Below, in pieces: positions 12,135 to 21,734 of a stretch of 64,000 bases of DNA. The translations under genes were made by a program, and so were the position numbers. Source of the stretch: Nymphaea colorata (Eukaryota; Streptophyta; Magnoliopsida; Nymphaeales; Nymphaeaceae); assembly GCF_008831285.2 (NCBI RefSeq), contig NC_045145.1, positions 14,524,040 to 14,588,039 on the forward strand. The letters run 5' to 3'. Position 1 is the first letter of the stretch, and the number at the start of each line of letters is the position of its first letter. The notes under the pieces are model-generated. The model ran no database searches. It was not told the DNA's origin and worked only from the letters and a program-made list of their open reading frames with translations.

Positions 12135-12543
12135 TGTAACACCCCAGAAGTTTAGTCCCGTATCGAAGATTGTGAGGAATCTTCAAGGGCTTATAATGGG
12201 AGGCTATTAATGAGATGATTGTCCTGGTTCCTAGCCTTTTTAGGATTGGAACCGAAATTGCTAGGGGGCGGGTTGGGATCCGTCGAACCAGGGGCCCGAA
12301 CCCGGGAGTGGGTCGGGTTGTTATAGTGGTATCAGAGCAGTTTCAACACTCGGACCTGGGGTCCCACACGCGCGGACGCGTGCCCTTTAAGGGGGGTGGA
12401 TTGTAACACCATAATGGGAGGCTATTAATGAGATGATTGTCCTGGTTCCTAGCCTTTTTAGGATTGGAACCGAAATTGCTAGGGGGCGGGTTGGGATCCG
12501 TCGAGCCAGGGGCCCGAACTCGGGAGTGGGTCGGGTTGTTATA
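12135..12543 (+). mobile_element. TRIM/SMART-type miniature LTR retrotransposon
   Basis: Two direct repeats, 12135-12325 and 12402-12543, begin TGTAACACC and end TTGTTATA. The internal part is only about 76 bp. It starts one base after the first repeat with TGGTATCAGAGCAG, the initiator-methionine tRNA primer site usual in plant LTR elements, and ends in a purine tract (AAGGGGGGTGGA) before the second repeat. A 5-bp duplication, GAAAT, flanks it at 12130-12134 and 12544-12548. It has no coding capacity, as is normal for this class, and would need enzymes from other elements. One repeat is shorter than the other. Their shared part is almost identical, so insertion looks fairly recent on the plant scale. 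It sits inside the coding-like insertion, whose sequence continues on both sides. Confidence 0.93.
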
Positions 12544-13980
12544 GAAATCCTTAAAGCTATTTGGTTTGTCTCTAATCTTCCACTTGATGAAGGAACTTGA
12601 TGCCAACAGTGATACACATTTTGGCAGGACTAAAATAAAGAACCTCCTACTCGAGTGCCTTTTCCAATGCAATGAATTGGAGATTCCAAAGTCAATTCTG
12701 AAGGCTATTTCCACTATTAATAGTTACTGGAAAGGGACAAATACTAGAGAAATGATTGAAGATGAATTGATATGTATGCTTAATGTGGGCAGTTGCCTGA
12801 AGCAGCTTGTGTTGGATCTATCTGAACACCCAAACATTGATAAAGAATTTTGGGGTGCATACAAGGATGAATCAGAAATTGATGGTGATAGCAGTAATGA
12901 TGATGATGATGGTGATGATGATCATATTGATGACAAGGAAAATCACTGTTCCAACTATCAAAAGGTAGACATATTGGTTGGTAATGTATCTTTTGAAGCT
13001 ACTCACATGGCAAAACAGGAAGATGTTTCTGCGGCTATGAGAAAAAGCAGTGTTACTTCTATGTTACCTCTTCTGCCTAGAAATGATGGAAACCGTTTAT
13101 GTAAAGAAGGAGAAAATTTTTTAAGGGTGATATCTGACAAGTCTTTACCTGAGGAAGATTTGCATGTTTTACAGGAGCGCTGTCACTTCATGCCAATGGA
13201 TGAACCTTGTTTGCCCAAAACAACCTGAATACTTGTTCCCAACTCTCTTTGAGTTAGTAAAACCAAGTATAACAGGGCTTTATGACAGAAAGCTCACTGA
13301 GTTTGTCGCAAAGTCACGCAACCCAAACGTGGCATGGATCACCAACGTGAATGTTCCAAATCAGGCTCCAGCATCCTTGAAGGTAAAAAAATAAAATGCC
13401 GAGTTTTATGAATAATTTATAATTTTGCATATTGGATGATTGGAGCTTATGAGTTGATTGAATTAGTTATTTGTTTTGAATCCTGAGAACTATGACGCAA
13501 GTGATTTGAGCAAGTTGTGGACTTTGATGCATTTCTTTTGAGCAGGTGTGCATGATTGAGGTTTACTTATTGTTTTCTATTACTGTTTTGGGTCCAACTT
13601 TCCGTCCGCTCCAAATAGATTGCAATGGCAGCACGATTAGCAGCATCCTTATTGCAGCTTTCTTTTGCAGATTATGACTGAACCAATAGAACAGATGTTT
13701 ATATAGGCAAGGAAGACGTGAAAGCTGCAGAAAATGAAGGCAATTCATGATGGTAATTTTTTTGAGTAGGTGTTTCCTAGTTCTATGCCTTAAAAGGACA
13801 AATTATGTACATGATTGGGGAATACGCTGTTTATACTAAAGCAACTATTTTTTCTCTTAAATCTTGCAACTTGAGGATGACACCTCTATTAACTTATTTG
13901 ATATGCCATATGTATGGGTATGTAATGCCTGTCACATTCCTCTATCTGTATTCTGTAGTGCTTGTCAATCTTGTTATATG

Positions 13981-14016
13981 TACACTGGCAATTGTGGGAC
14001 ACTGGCAATTGTGGGA
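13981..14016. repeat. 17-bp tandem duplication before the last GCP4 exon
   Basis: ACACTGGCAATTGTGGG is present twice in succession, within what would be the intron just upstream of the acceptor at 14033-14034 of the GCP4-derived exon. It does not affect the coding part. Confidence 0.85.
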
Positions 14017-14121
14017 CTTCTATTCTGTTGCCAGTGCTTTCTTGAGGAGAGCCGCCGACTAATGTGCCTTCCACCCCATTATTTAACTGCCGAAGCTGAC
14101 CTAATGGTTCCACTTCATTTG

Positions 14122-15600
14122 GTAGGTCTTATCATGCTCTTTTAGGCTCTTCACTTCTGCCAGCACAAAGCTTTGTATATAAATTTTCTGCTTATGTATC
14201 TTGAAAATTTTGTGTTTGAGGAAATTCACTTTAAGTTGTCGAGGCAGCATAGCAAAGTTGTTAAGTAATTTTAGGCTAGATAAGTTACATAAAACCTATC
14301 AAATTTAGTAGTCACTCTGCAAAGAAGTAGCTCTTAGAGTAGGCTGCATTTTTAGCAATTTGCTTGATTTTTTTAATTAAGAAATTTCTTGTTTTCGCAT
14401 TTTCTAATAAGGAACGTAAACTACCTATATGTTAGGAGTCGGGCCCAGATCAGTTTGAATCCGGACTCTATCTTAATAAGGTTTGTTTGTTCTTGGAGCC
14501 TAGTGTTTAGTGTTTTCTACTTCTGCTGTATCGGGTCCTTGGTGACCCTTGTTACTGTCCTGTAGAATCGAACCAGTGAGGTGGGATTAAAACCCAAATA
14601 CTAGAGAGAGAGAGAGACCATGTAGAGGCCAAAACCCTTTTCTTTCTTCCCCTTATCTCTGGGATTCTGGGTTTTTCCGGAGTGAACTTGTAGTTACTCC
14701 AGTTAATTTGAGATATAATACATATTTTTTGCAAATTAATGAAATAACACCCATAAAAATAAAACTCATGACCGGGGCTTCACCTGTCCATCAATTCAAC
14801 CAACAAACTACACCCTTGAGGCACTCCGGTGAGTAATTGAGGAAAATATTGTGTCGAAAAAAGCATTTGTTACTTCTGGGTGTTAAAAAACAATAAAAGG
14901 ATGTGAATGACGGGTTTTGGACCTCCCATGTAAAAAGTTTATGATTTTCAATTTAAAAAATTATAAAATTCATATTTCTTGAGTTTATAACAGATCGCAG
15001 CTTGCTTAAATGGTGTTAAACCCAAAATTTATTACTCGAGCTCCTAAGGCAAAGGCAATGCAACTTCATTCCAACTGCAACTTCTTTGGGCAAGACTTCT
15101 ATTGAGATATCAAAAGAATTTTTTTGAGAACGTTACTTTTTTGTGAGAGTAGGTTGTTTGTTATGACCTTCCACTTGTGATGGTGCAAGACCTTAACTAT
15201 TAGGTGACACATGATATTGGTAGTTGAGATATTGTATTCTCGAAATGGAAGGTCATGACACTCAAGCTGTCCTTATTTTTTGTCATCTAAGCAAAAAGTA
15301 GGCTTAAAAAGTGATGTCTTTGTTAAGCACATAAACCAGATTTCAAAAACTATACCCTAGTTTTTACATATATCCAAACAAAACCTGAAATGTGAATTTC
15401 TTTCTTAAAATAATTGGTAACAAAAAGCAGAACACACAAGGCTACCATGTTCACCATCGAATGCTCAAACTGCTTCCATAAACTATTTGCTGGATTGATT
15501 AATAAAAGGAGGGAGCGTTATCTCGCAGCATCTTTACATCGCAACTATTGTTGGATTTGAGTGACAGAGAAAGAGAGGGAAAAATCGCATCAATTAGTTC
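14122..15600. other. intergenic, possible old repeat debris
   Basis: No gene recognised and no further GCP4 exons. The stretch 14430-14720 starts TGTTAGGAGTC and ends ATATAATACA, with the feel of a solo LTR, but I could not find matching flanking duplications. Confidence 0.4.
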
Positions 15601-15601
15601 A

Positions 15602-15698
15602 TGATGGTACATATGTCATTATTTTTTAATAGACTTCTCTCAACAATATCCTGATGGTACATATGTCATTATTTTTTAATAGACTTCTCTCGACAATC
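15602..15698. repeat. 50-bp tandem duplication
   Basis: A unit starting TGATGGTACATATGTC and ending in GACTTCTCTC occurs at 15602 and again at 15652 with a single clear difference near the end. It lies in non-coding DNA. Confidence 0.9.
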
Positions 15699-15989
15699 TT
15701 TCATTGGAATAGCCTCAATACAGTGTACATACTCATTTAAAATTTCATTTTTACTCCGACGAGGGTTAAATGTGTCAATCTTGCAATCTAGACCTAAGTT
15801 AGCCACAGTTTTACCGTCATTTACTTTAAGTTTTAAAAGTTGAGTGGTGGGTTTTTTTTTATTCTAAAAATTAAGGAGCTTTGTGTAATTTCCCTTTCCA
15901 AAGCAAATAAATTAAATTTTTATACGGACATTCGCAGTAACCGGACAAGGAACACCGCAATTCTCCAACTCCCGCCTTTTAGTCCCCAA

Positions 15990-16316
15990 TCACTGTCTCT
16001 GGAAATATCATCGGTCCCAGAGGCACGGCGGATGTTGCCGGAAAGCAAGGGCTTTTTGCGAGGGAATGCTTACTGTAACCAAAGAATTCAGTCCTATATG
16101 GACCAGCCGCTCCTCCATACTAGTGCTCGTGTCACCGATGGAGGCAGGAGTGTCCAGACGATCTGTGCGGGAACAAGCTTTGAGGATTCGTTATTCCTTT
16201 CGATTTCTTCGGTGGAATTGCGAAAGCGAAGGGTGAATTTGATGAATTCAGAAACTATTCCGGACTTCAACCCGTCAGAAGATCGATCAGTTATGAATAG
16301 AAGAGGCGATAAATAA
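15990..16316 (+). CDS. hypothetical open frame, not recognised
   Basis: An open frame runs from 15840 to 16316. Its part after about 15990 has a more protein-like mix of residues (for example RRMLPESKGFLRGNAYCNQ) than the AT-rich start. I recognise no domain, signal peptide or membrane segment, and see no convincing splice partner. It could be an exon of an unknown gene, a gene relic or chance. Nothing ties it to a neighbour. Confidence 0.2.
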   Translation, partial: SLSLEISSVPEARRMLPESKGFLRGNAYCNQRIQSYMDQPLLHTSARVTDGGRSVQTICAGTSFEDSLFLSISSVELRKRRVNLMNSETIPDFNPSEDRSVMNRRGDK

Positions 16317-17689
16317 TTGCTTCACAAATCGGATAAATGGAAGCCGGGCAAGCCAATGCGAATGAGGCTGCGAATTCATGGATTGGAAAACTGTAACCGC
16401 TAAAATGGCCCTGTTTGTGAGCCTCTCTCTCTCTCTCTCTCTATTTCGCTCTCGGCTTCCGTGGATTATCTTGGTCATGTTGTGTTTAATCGATCTATAC
16501 TACTCTTTCCTGTCTTGCCGAAAATTCGGGAAGGCAATTATCTGCACTTGTTTTTACGTGCCGGAAACATTAAATTATATGGATGCTAGGGGATAGCTAC
16601 TAATGAGAATTGTCGAGTGAAATTTATTTCTTAGAATCAACAGCAATAACATAGATTATAGTGAGATTTCTAGGGTTTTAGATGATTGGCCATATTTATG
16701 TTTTGTAATATGATATGCACTTAAAATTGTCTTTAGAATATGATGGACGTACAAGTAGCTGCGCACCCTGTCTAATTAAATTAAGCTAAATTGCCATGTT
16801 TTTTATCTTCTCTAAATATGAGTTTCTTTTGATGCATTTGTTCTGAACATGTCAGATCTTCATCCACATGCTTCTTCTCCGTATGTGCATGCTATGTCAG
16901 CTTGCTGATGGCTACACCCAACTAACTAAATTCGAGGTCGCATGAATGTGAAAACGGCAATGGGAGTGCGAGCGACTTTTATGTGCTATGACGGTTTGAA
17001 TATTAAGGCAAAAACATAGCTCAACATACAGAACTGTTAATATGATTGTCTGTTTTGCATCATTATCATTTATGGCTCTGTTAGCTTATACCGAATTGGC
17101 AAGATGTCCCATTGGAATGGCACAACGTCAGTATCTTGCACTAATTCCCGTTGGACGGTAGAGTTTAGGAAGTCAAAGTTGCATCTCTTTTTGTCTTTCT
17201 GTAAAATCATTACAGAACTCGACTGGTTCCAGTTATTTTGTCTGATTATTTTGTTCACTTTCATGTTAACTGATTCAAAGTAATTCTTGAGGTGCCATTT
17301 ATTAACAAAATTTTATTGTTTTCTTTTAGTGACATATGTAAGAACTCCTACAATGACGAACGCAAAAATGAATCATACTCGATTTTATGAAATATATGAC
17401 GAATATGTTCCTAACCGTGGTCAAATTAACCATGATGAATTAATTATCTAAACGCATAACCATTGGATGAATTGGGCAATGACAATTAAGAAGCAACAGA
17501 TTAATCAACTGCTTCTAAGCGACTCCACAAAAATGGTATGTGAGTGACTGTATAGTCTTTCAGTTTGTTGATTTGAAGAAAGCAAAGGTTTGTGCGCCTT
17601 TATTTGTTTGAAAAGAAAGACGACCGTTGGCTCCACCGGCAAAGAAATTCCCCGCCACTTTTTCCTTTCCGCCTTCTGCATATGCCTGG

Positions 17690-17693
<4 letters not shown>
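16317..17693. other. intergenic and upstream region of the LysM gene
   Basis: A short CT run lies at about 16423-16442. The rest is AT-rich with no recognised gene. The last few hundred bases should contain the promoter of the LysM gene, but I see no clear TATA box at a convincing distance. Confidence 0.4.

Positions 17694-17748
<55 letters not shown>
17694..17748. repeat. (CT)n microsatellite in the LysM gene leader
   Basis: About 27 CT units run up to 26 bases before the start codon of the LysM gene. CT-rich leaders are common in plant genes, and a pure run this long is likely to vary in length between individuals. Confidence 0.95.
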
Positions 17749-17751
<3 letters not shown>

Positions 17752-17773
17752 CACTCAAGCTGTTCCACCCACC

Positions 17774-20456
17774 ATGGCAAAACTAAAGCTCCTTCATTGT
17801 CGCCTGATGCTTCTTCTGTCCTTCTTCTTCATCCACACGCTAGCGAAGTCCACCATAGAGCCGTGCAGCGTTTCGGACTCCTGCACGGCCATGGTGGGCT
17901 ACACCCTCCCCACCGACCTTAAGGTATCGGAGGTGGCTACCCTCTTCCAGGTCGATCCCATTTCCCTCCTCTCCGCCAACGCCTACGATCCTTCCTCCTC
18001 CCCACCAAGTCGTATCCTTCCCGCCGGCCTGTTCCTCAAGGTCCCCCTTCTCTGCTCCTGCGTCGATGGCATCCGCAGCGTCGCCTCCGTCGTCTACCAC
18101 GCCCGCGCTTCCGACACCCTCGAGTCCATCGCCACCTCAGTCTACGGCTCCCTCGTTTCTGCAGACCAGATCCGCGACGCCAACGGCATCGCCGACCCTG
18201 AGCTCATTCTTCTCGGCCAGCCCCTCCGCATCCCCCTTCCTTGCTCCTGCTTCAACCGCTCCGACAACGGCCTCCCGGCCATCTACCTCTCCTACGTCGT
18301 TCGGCCGGCCGATACGCTCATGGAGATTGCCACCACATACAGCACGACGCTATCGGATCTCATGGCCGTCAATGCCTTGGGTGGCCCCGTACTCAAGCCG
18401 GGGGACATTCTCGCCATCCCCTTGGGTGGTCCGTTCTCTCAATCATTAATTTCTGTTCTGTTATCGTCTGAAGGGAGGAGAATTTCGGGGCACTTTCTTT
18501 GATTATTGCTTTTAATAATTCGTTTTGGGGCGTTTCTGAATTATTTGTAGCTTGTATTCCTCGATTCTCGAGGTTCGCTTCGGACGCTGGATTGATGGTT
18601 GCAAACGGGAGTTACGCTATTACTGCTGACCACTGTGTTCAATGCAGTTGCGGACCTGTTAACATGAAGTAACAACCCTTTTCCTCGTACTCTCTGGTTG
18701 CTTGATGTTCAAGTTACAAATGTGCCAGATTCTACTGGTCGTGTTTTTTTTCAAGCCTATGTTTTCCTTAACCCCACTTGATCTTTCTGAGCCACTAATC
18801 TACATTTTTGTGCTGTTCTCGGGGACATCGGCGACCAAGAAAAGAATTTTAAGCCCTTTCCTGCTTTTCCTTTTGCTTCAGTAATCTTCTGTTATTGATT
18901 AAACTAGATGGGTACTGTCTTACTAGGAAAAGAAAGCTTCTTTTCTGCCTCTGCTGACCAAAGTAGATGCCATACTTTTGACGCAAAAGGCTCTCTTCTT
19001 CCCTTCCCCTGTTTTGCACTCCGTTTCAGGACCCATCTGATTTTTCCCACTTATCTAGAAAATTGGATAATCGGATATAGGATATTAAGGATAGATGTTG
19101 TCTATTCCATGCTCTGACATCTGGCTTTGACATGATTTGGCAAATTCAAGTTCAGAACAGGTTCTTGTTTTGTTATCTCAGCCCTTTCACCTGCGCCTTC
19201 TGAACTGAGCGTTGGCTTCTTTTTCCTGATCTGCGCAGTCTCTTCTGTGCGCCGGCCTCACTGGGCGCTTCATGTGAAAGTATGCACTGCAGGAGAAGCA
19301 ACCTCACAGTTGGAAGTGTTACCTCTCGGCTAACCAGCGCAGGCTGCAACGTCACCTCCTGTACTTACGGTGGTTTTGTTAACGGCTCCGTTCTAACTAC
19401 GTGAGTCGTCTTCCCATCCTTCTGCTCATGACCAATTCGTTTACATAATGAATTGGCCATTAATTTTTTGTTTTCCTGTGATTTTTCCTTTTTGTATAGC
19501 TTGTCAACATCTCTCCAGCCACGGTGCCCAGGTAAAAAAGGTTTCTTTACTGAGTTTGTGACCTCTTGCAGCTTTCTTTAGCTTGAATAGAGCTGCCAAA
19601 GCGACCTTGTTAACTAAAGGGGGTGTTTATAGTCTTGGATTTGAAATCTGAGGGAATTTGAGATCATTTGGAATCCTATATCCATGAACTAAGGTTGTGT
19701 TTGTATCACTATGGATCTGAGATCTGCGGTGAGGATTTCAATCCATATATTTAAGATTAGACCGCCCTCTTATCTAACCTTAAATCCTTGGTTTTTAGTA
19801 TGTAGCATGAACTTAAAATTCATGCATTCATGCTTAAACTGAAGACCTCCCAAAAACAACCTTTTTATGCAGCCTTGGATCTAAAATCCAAGGCTATCAA
19901 ACGCAACCTAAAGGTCAGACCTTCCTTCCGTCCAACCTCATTTTGAGGTTTTGGCCATAAAGCGAGGATCTCAAGTTTTCTTTTTCATATAGTGATAAAA
20001 TCCCACTATAAATCCAGTGTTTGTTTACACTGGATCCCACATGGAAGGGATCTTAGTTCAGCCTAGTATTTATGATTTAAGTCTATCAAACACACCCAAA
20101 ATGTTATGTGAGCTCGCCTTTGAATATGAAACTTAGTGTTGATCTAGACAAGAATTTGCAATGTTGATCTGGACAAGAATTTGTTCGTAGGCAATCGGTC
20201 GTCCCTGTCTCTTTTGCCCCTGCCTTCAGTATTACCTGTATCTGCACCAGCACCATCCCCCCCACCATCTCAAGCAGGCGAATTTGCACCATTGGCAGCA
20301 CCTTCATCATCGTCTTCAACAACGGAATCACTTCCGGTGGTGGTTCCGGCAGTCAGCCCATCAGGAACCAGGTCTGATACTTCGTCAGTGACTCACTCAG
20401 CAGGTCCCTCTTCAGTGGTTCTGATTCTACATATGCTGACATGTTTTTTCACCTAG
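17774..20456 (+). CDS. LysM domain GPI-anchored protein (LYM1/LYM3-like)
   Basis: Five exons, 17774-18425, 18551-18668, 19239-19400, 19500-19531 and 20191-20456, all with GT/AG junctions, give 409 residues. The protein has a signal peptide (about 1-24) and paired cysteines C31/C37, C94/C96 and C157/C159 of the CxC type. LysM modules lie at about 108-154 and 174-217. A conserved cysteine region follows (GSYAITADHCVQCSC, PASLGASCESMHC, AGCNVTSC), then a Pro/Ser/Thr-rich stretch. It ends in a short hydrophobic tail after SAGPSS, typical of a GPI signal. LYM/CEBiP-type proteins sit on the outer plasma membrane and bind chitin or peptidoglycan fragments with LysM receptor kinases in immunity; ligand and partner here are inferred. 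The ATG is in good context (CACCATGGC). Intron 4 (659 bp) holds MITEs and a tandem duplication at the last acceptor. Confidence 0.93.
19621..20096. mobile_element. possible outer Tourist-like MITE in intron 4 of the LysM gene
   Basis: The left end GGGGTGTTTATAGTC and the right end, which reads GGGTGTGTTTGATAGAC on the other strand, are imperfect inverted repeats bracketing a smaller element. No clean 3-bp TTA/TAA duplication is seen (AAA lies outside both ends), so the boundaries are tentative. Confidence 0.45.
19693..19908. mobile_element. Tourist-like (PIF/Harbinger) MITE
   Basis: This 216-bp element has ends GGTTGTGTTTG and CAAACGCAACC (inverted repeats) and is flanked by TAA at 19690-19692 and 19909-19911, the 3-bp target expected for PIF/Harbinger elements. 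It has no coding capacity. The interior is clearly related to the copy at 33466-33689. Confidence 0.8.
20137..20190. repeat. 25-bp tandem duplication at the last LysM-gene acceptor
   Basis: TGTTGATCTRGACAAGAATTTG occurs at 20137 and 20162, one base different, directly before the TTCGTAG acceptor of exon 5. Each copy also carries a CAAG acceptor-like site, while the pyrimidine tract is weak. Confidence 0.8.
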
Positions 20457-21734
20457 ATGTCCCTATGACGTTTGCCTCCAACAGAACGTCAGGTTTGTGT
20501 TGTTCATTCAGCAACTTTTTTGTTAGTTGATTTTGATACTAAGATGGAAATGGAACTATTTGCAAATTGGATCAGCCCATGGTTCAGTTGTACCTTCATG
20601 ATTTTTTTTTTCCTTCAACGAAACAATCTTCATTCTAAGCAATCCAGGGTGCTGCTTTACCTTCTATTGGCTTTTGCATTTGCTATTTCCATGTGCTCAA
20701 AGTGTTCCATGTTGCCCGAGCTATTTTACCATTTTGCCTTTTAAAAGCTCTTTTTCCCAAGGTACTTCACCTTGACTAGGAGCATAAACATGACTCAGAC
20801 CAGTTTTATAACTAACCAAGAATGACTCAACCCAGACATGACCTACTGGTATTTGCCTTCAAGCTTGGAATCAGATCAGGAATAATCTGAAACTGATTAG
20901 CTTAAAATCCATCGCTTGCAAGTATGTGGGTAGCTGTTGAGCACATTTTTAGCCAGGTTGAGAACTTAAGACGATTAAATAAGATCTGTGTAGCTGAGGA
21001 ATGGCAAGGGCCAAAAAAATAGACAAAAAAAAAAGTGAAATACCACATTAAGAATGCTATACCTTTCCATCCAGGTGAAGATTAGGATGATTGTGCCAGA
21101 TCTGTTGAAGTTAAAAATGTACAGGCAACGGATAAATACAGACAGAACTACAAATAGAAATTAACAATAACGTTGCCAGTTGCGTTGGCCTGACTCAACA
21201 ACTTACTCAGCAGACACTCATTGTTGTAAGGAACCAGGTATACTGTATACAGAAGATCCCAAATGCGAGGGTCTGATGATTTTGCCGGTAAAGTAGCTGA
21301 TAAGATGGTCGTGGTGATGATGGTGGCATGGTAATGGTAGCGTAAACGATAATGGTGTAAACTGTAATCGACTGCGGTACTTGACATCGGCGGTGCCACA
21401 TATCCGGGTGACTGTTAGGCATGTAATCCATATAAGTGCAAGCAAATTATTTTCATTAAAAAACGGAGAACAAGCAACATTGTGGGTATCTCGACGCAAG
21501 CCATCCATGGGATGGATGATGACAATGGGAAATGGAACAAACTTCTTATAGGCATTTACATATGAAAGAAGTGCCAGAGCTGAATTCCCATGGTGGACAC
21601 GTACCACTAGAACTCGCAGCTTACGCTTCATCCTGTCCTCAACAGCACTAAAGCAATCTAGGTCGACTATTTTCTCCTTGTTTCTCGGCAAACGCGTCTG
21701 CTTTTCTGTGTCAAAACACACTCGAACAAATCTC
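20457..21734. other. convergent intergenic region between LysM and Trs33 genes
   Basis: It should hold both 3' untranslated regions. Open frames on the minus strand at 21148-21734 lie beyond the Trs33 stop codon and are non-coding trailer or chance. Confidence 0.5.

Larger units (their letters stand above)
10376..13274 (+). pseudogene. coding-like insertion inside GCP4 exon 2, gene not recognised
   Basis: This block sits between two GGGCT copies (10371-10375 and 13275-13279), and removing it restores the GCP4 frame. It carries long open stretches on the plus strand: 11275-11709 (containing FANCVLS-like and NEIVFPFSED words), 11830-12134, and after the LTR element 12544-13228 (with an acidic run of mainly D residues near 12895-12950). 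Together they look like one protein of at least 550 residues, but the frame changes at least three times (near 11705, near 11800 and near 12595), so it is broken. Composition is soluble, mostly helical and leucine-rich, with no catalytic motif I can name. It has no poly-A tail, and a GTAAGT at about 10944 could be an intron donor, so retrocopy origin is not shown. It may be a captured host-gene fragment or part of an unknown transposon. Confidence 0.6.
9882..14121 (+). pseudogene. GCP4: decayed GCP4 (gamma-tubulin complex component 4) copy, split by an insertion
   Basis: Four pieces match plant GCP4, a subunit of the ring complex that nucleates microtubules. Exon 1 (9882-10010) starts MLHEVLLA, then reads GHTGDFVI and FKLSPDLTFVQPS in the next frame. 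A one-base frame change near 9906 and an in-frame TGA at the end of exon 1 break it. Exon 2 begins at 10343 (DVIERLVRLG) and resumes at 13280 as LYDRKLTEFVAKSRN, ending at a donor at 13382/13383. A later exon, 14035-14121, encodes CFLEESRRLMCLPPH and ADLMVPLHL between a good acceptor and a GTAGGT donor. The exons that should lie between, and all later ones, are missing. The 2.9 kb between the halves of exon 2 is foreign to GCP4 and flanked by GGGCT on both sides. The identification rests on remembered family sequence. Confidence 0.8.

Noticed and set aside
13864-14034. Cys-rich frame with CNAC and CSAC words as a zinc finger
   Set aside because: The GCP4 exon starts at the acceptor at 14035, so the upstream cysteines lie in a former intron and have no regular zinc-finger spacing.
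14430-14721. Solo LTR starting TGTTAGGAGTC
   Set aside because: No matching 5-bp flanking duplication and no second copy in the window; kept only as possible debris.
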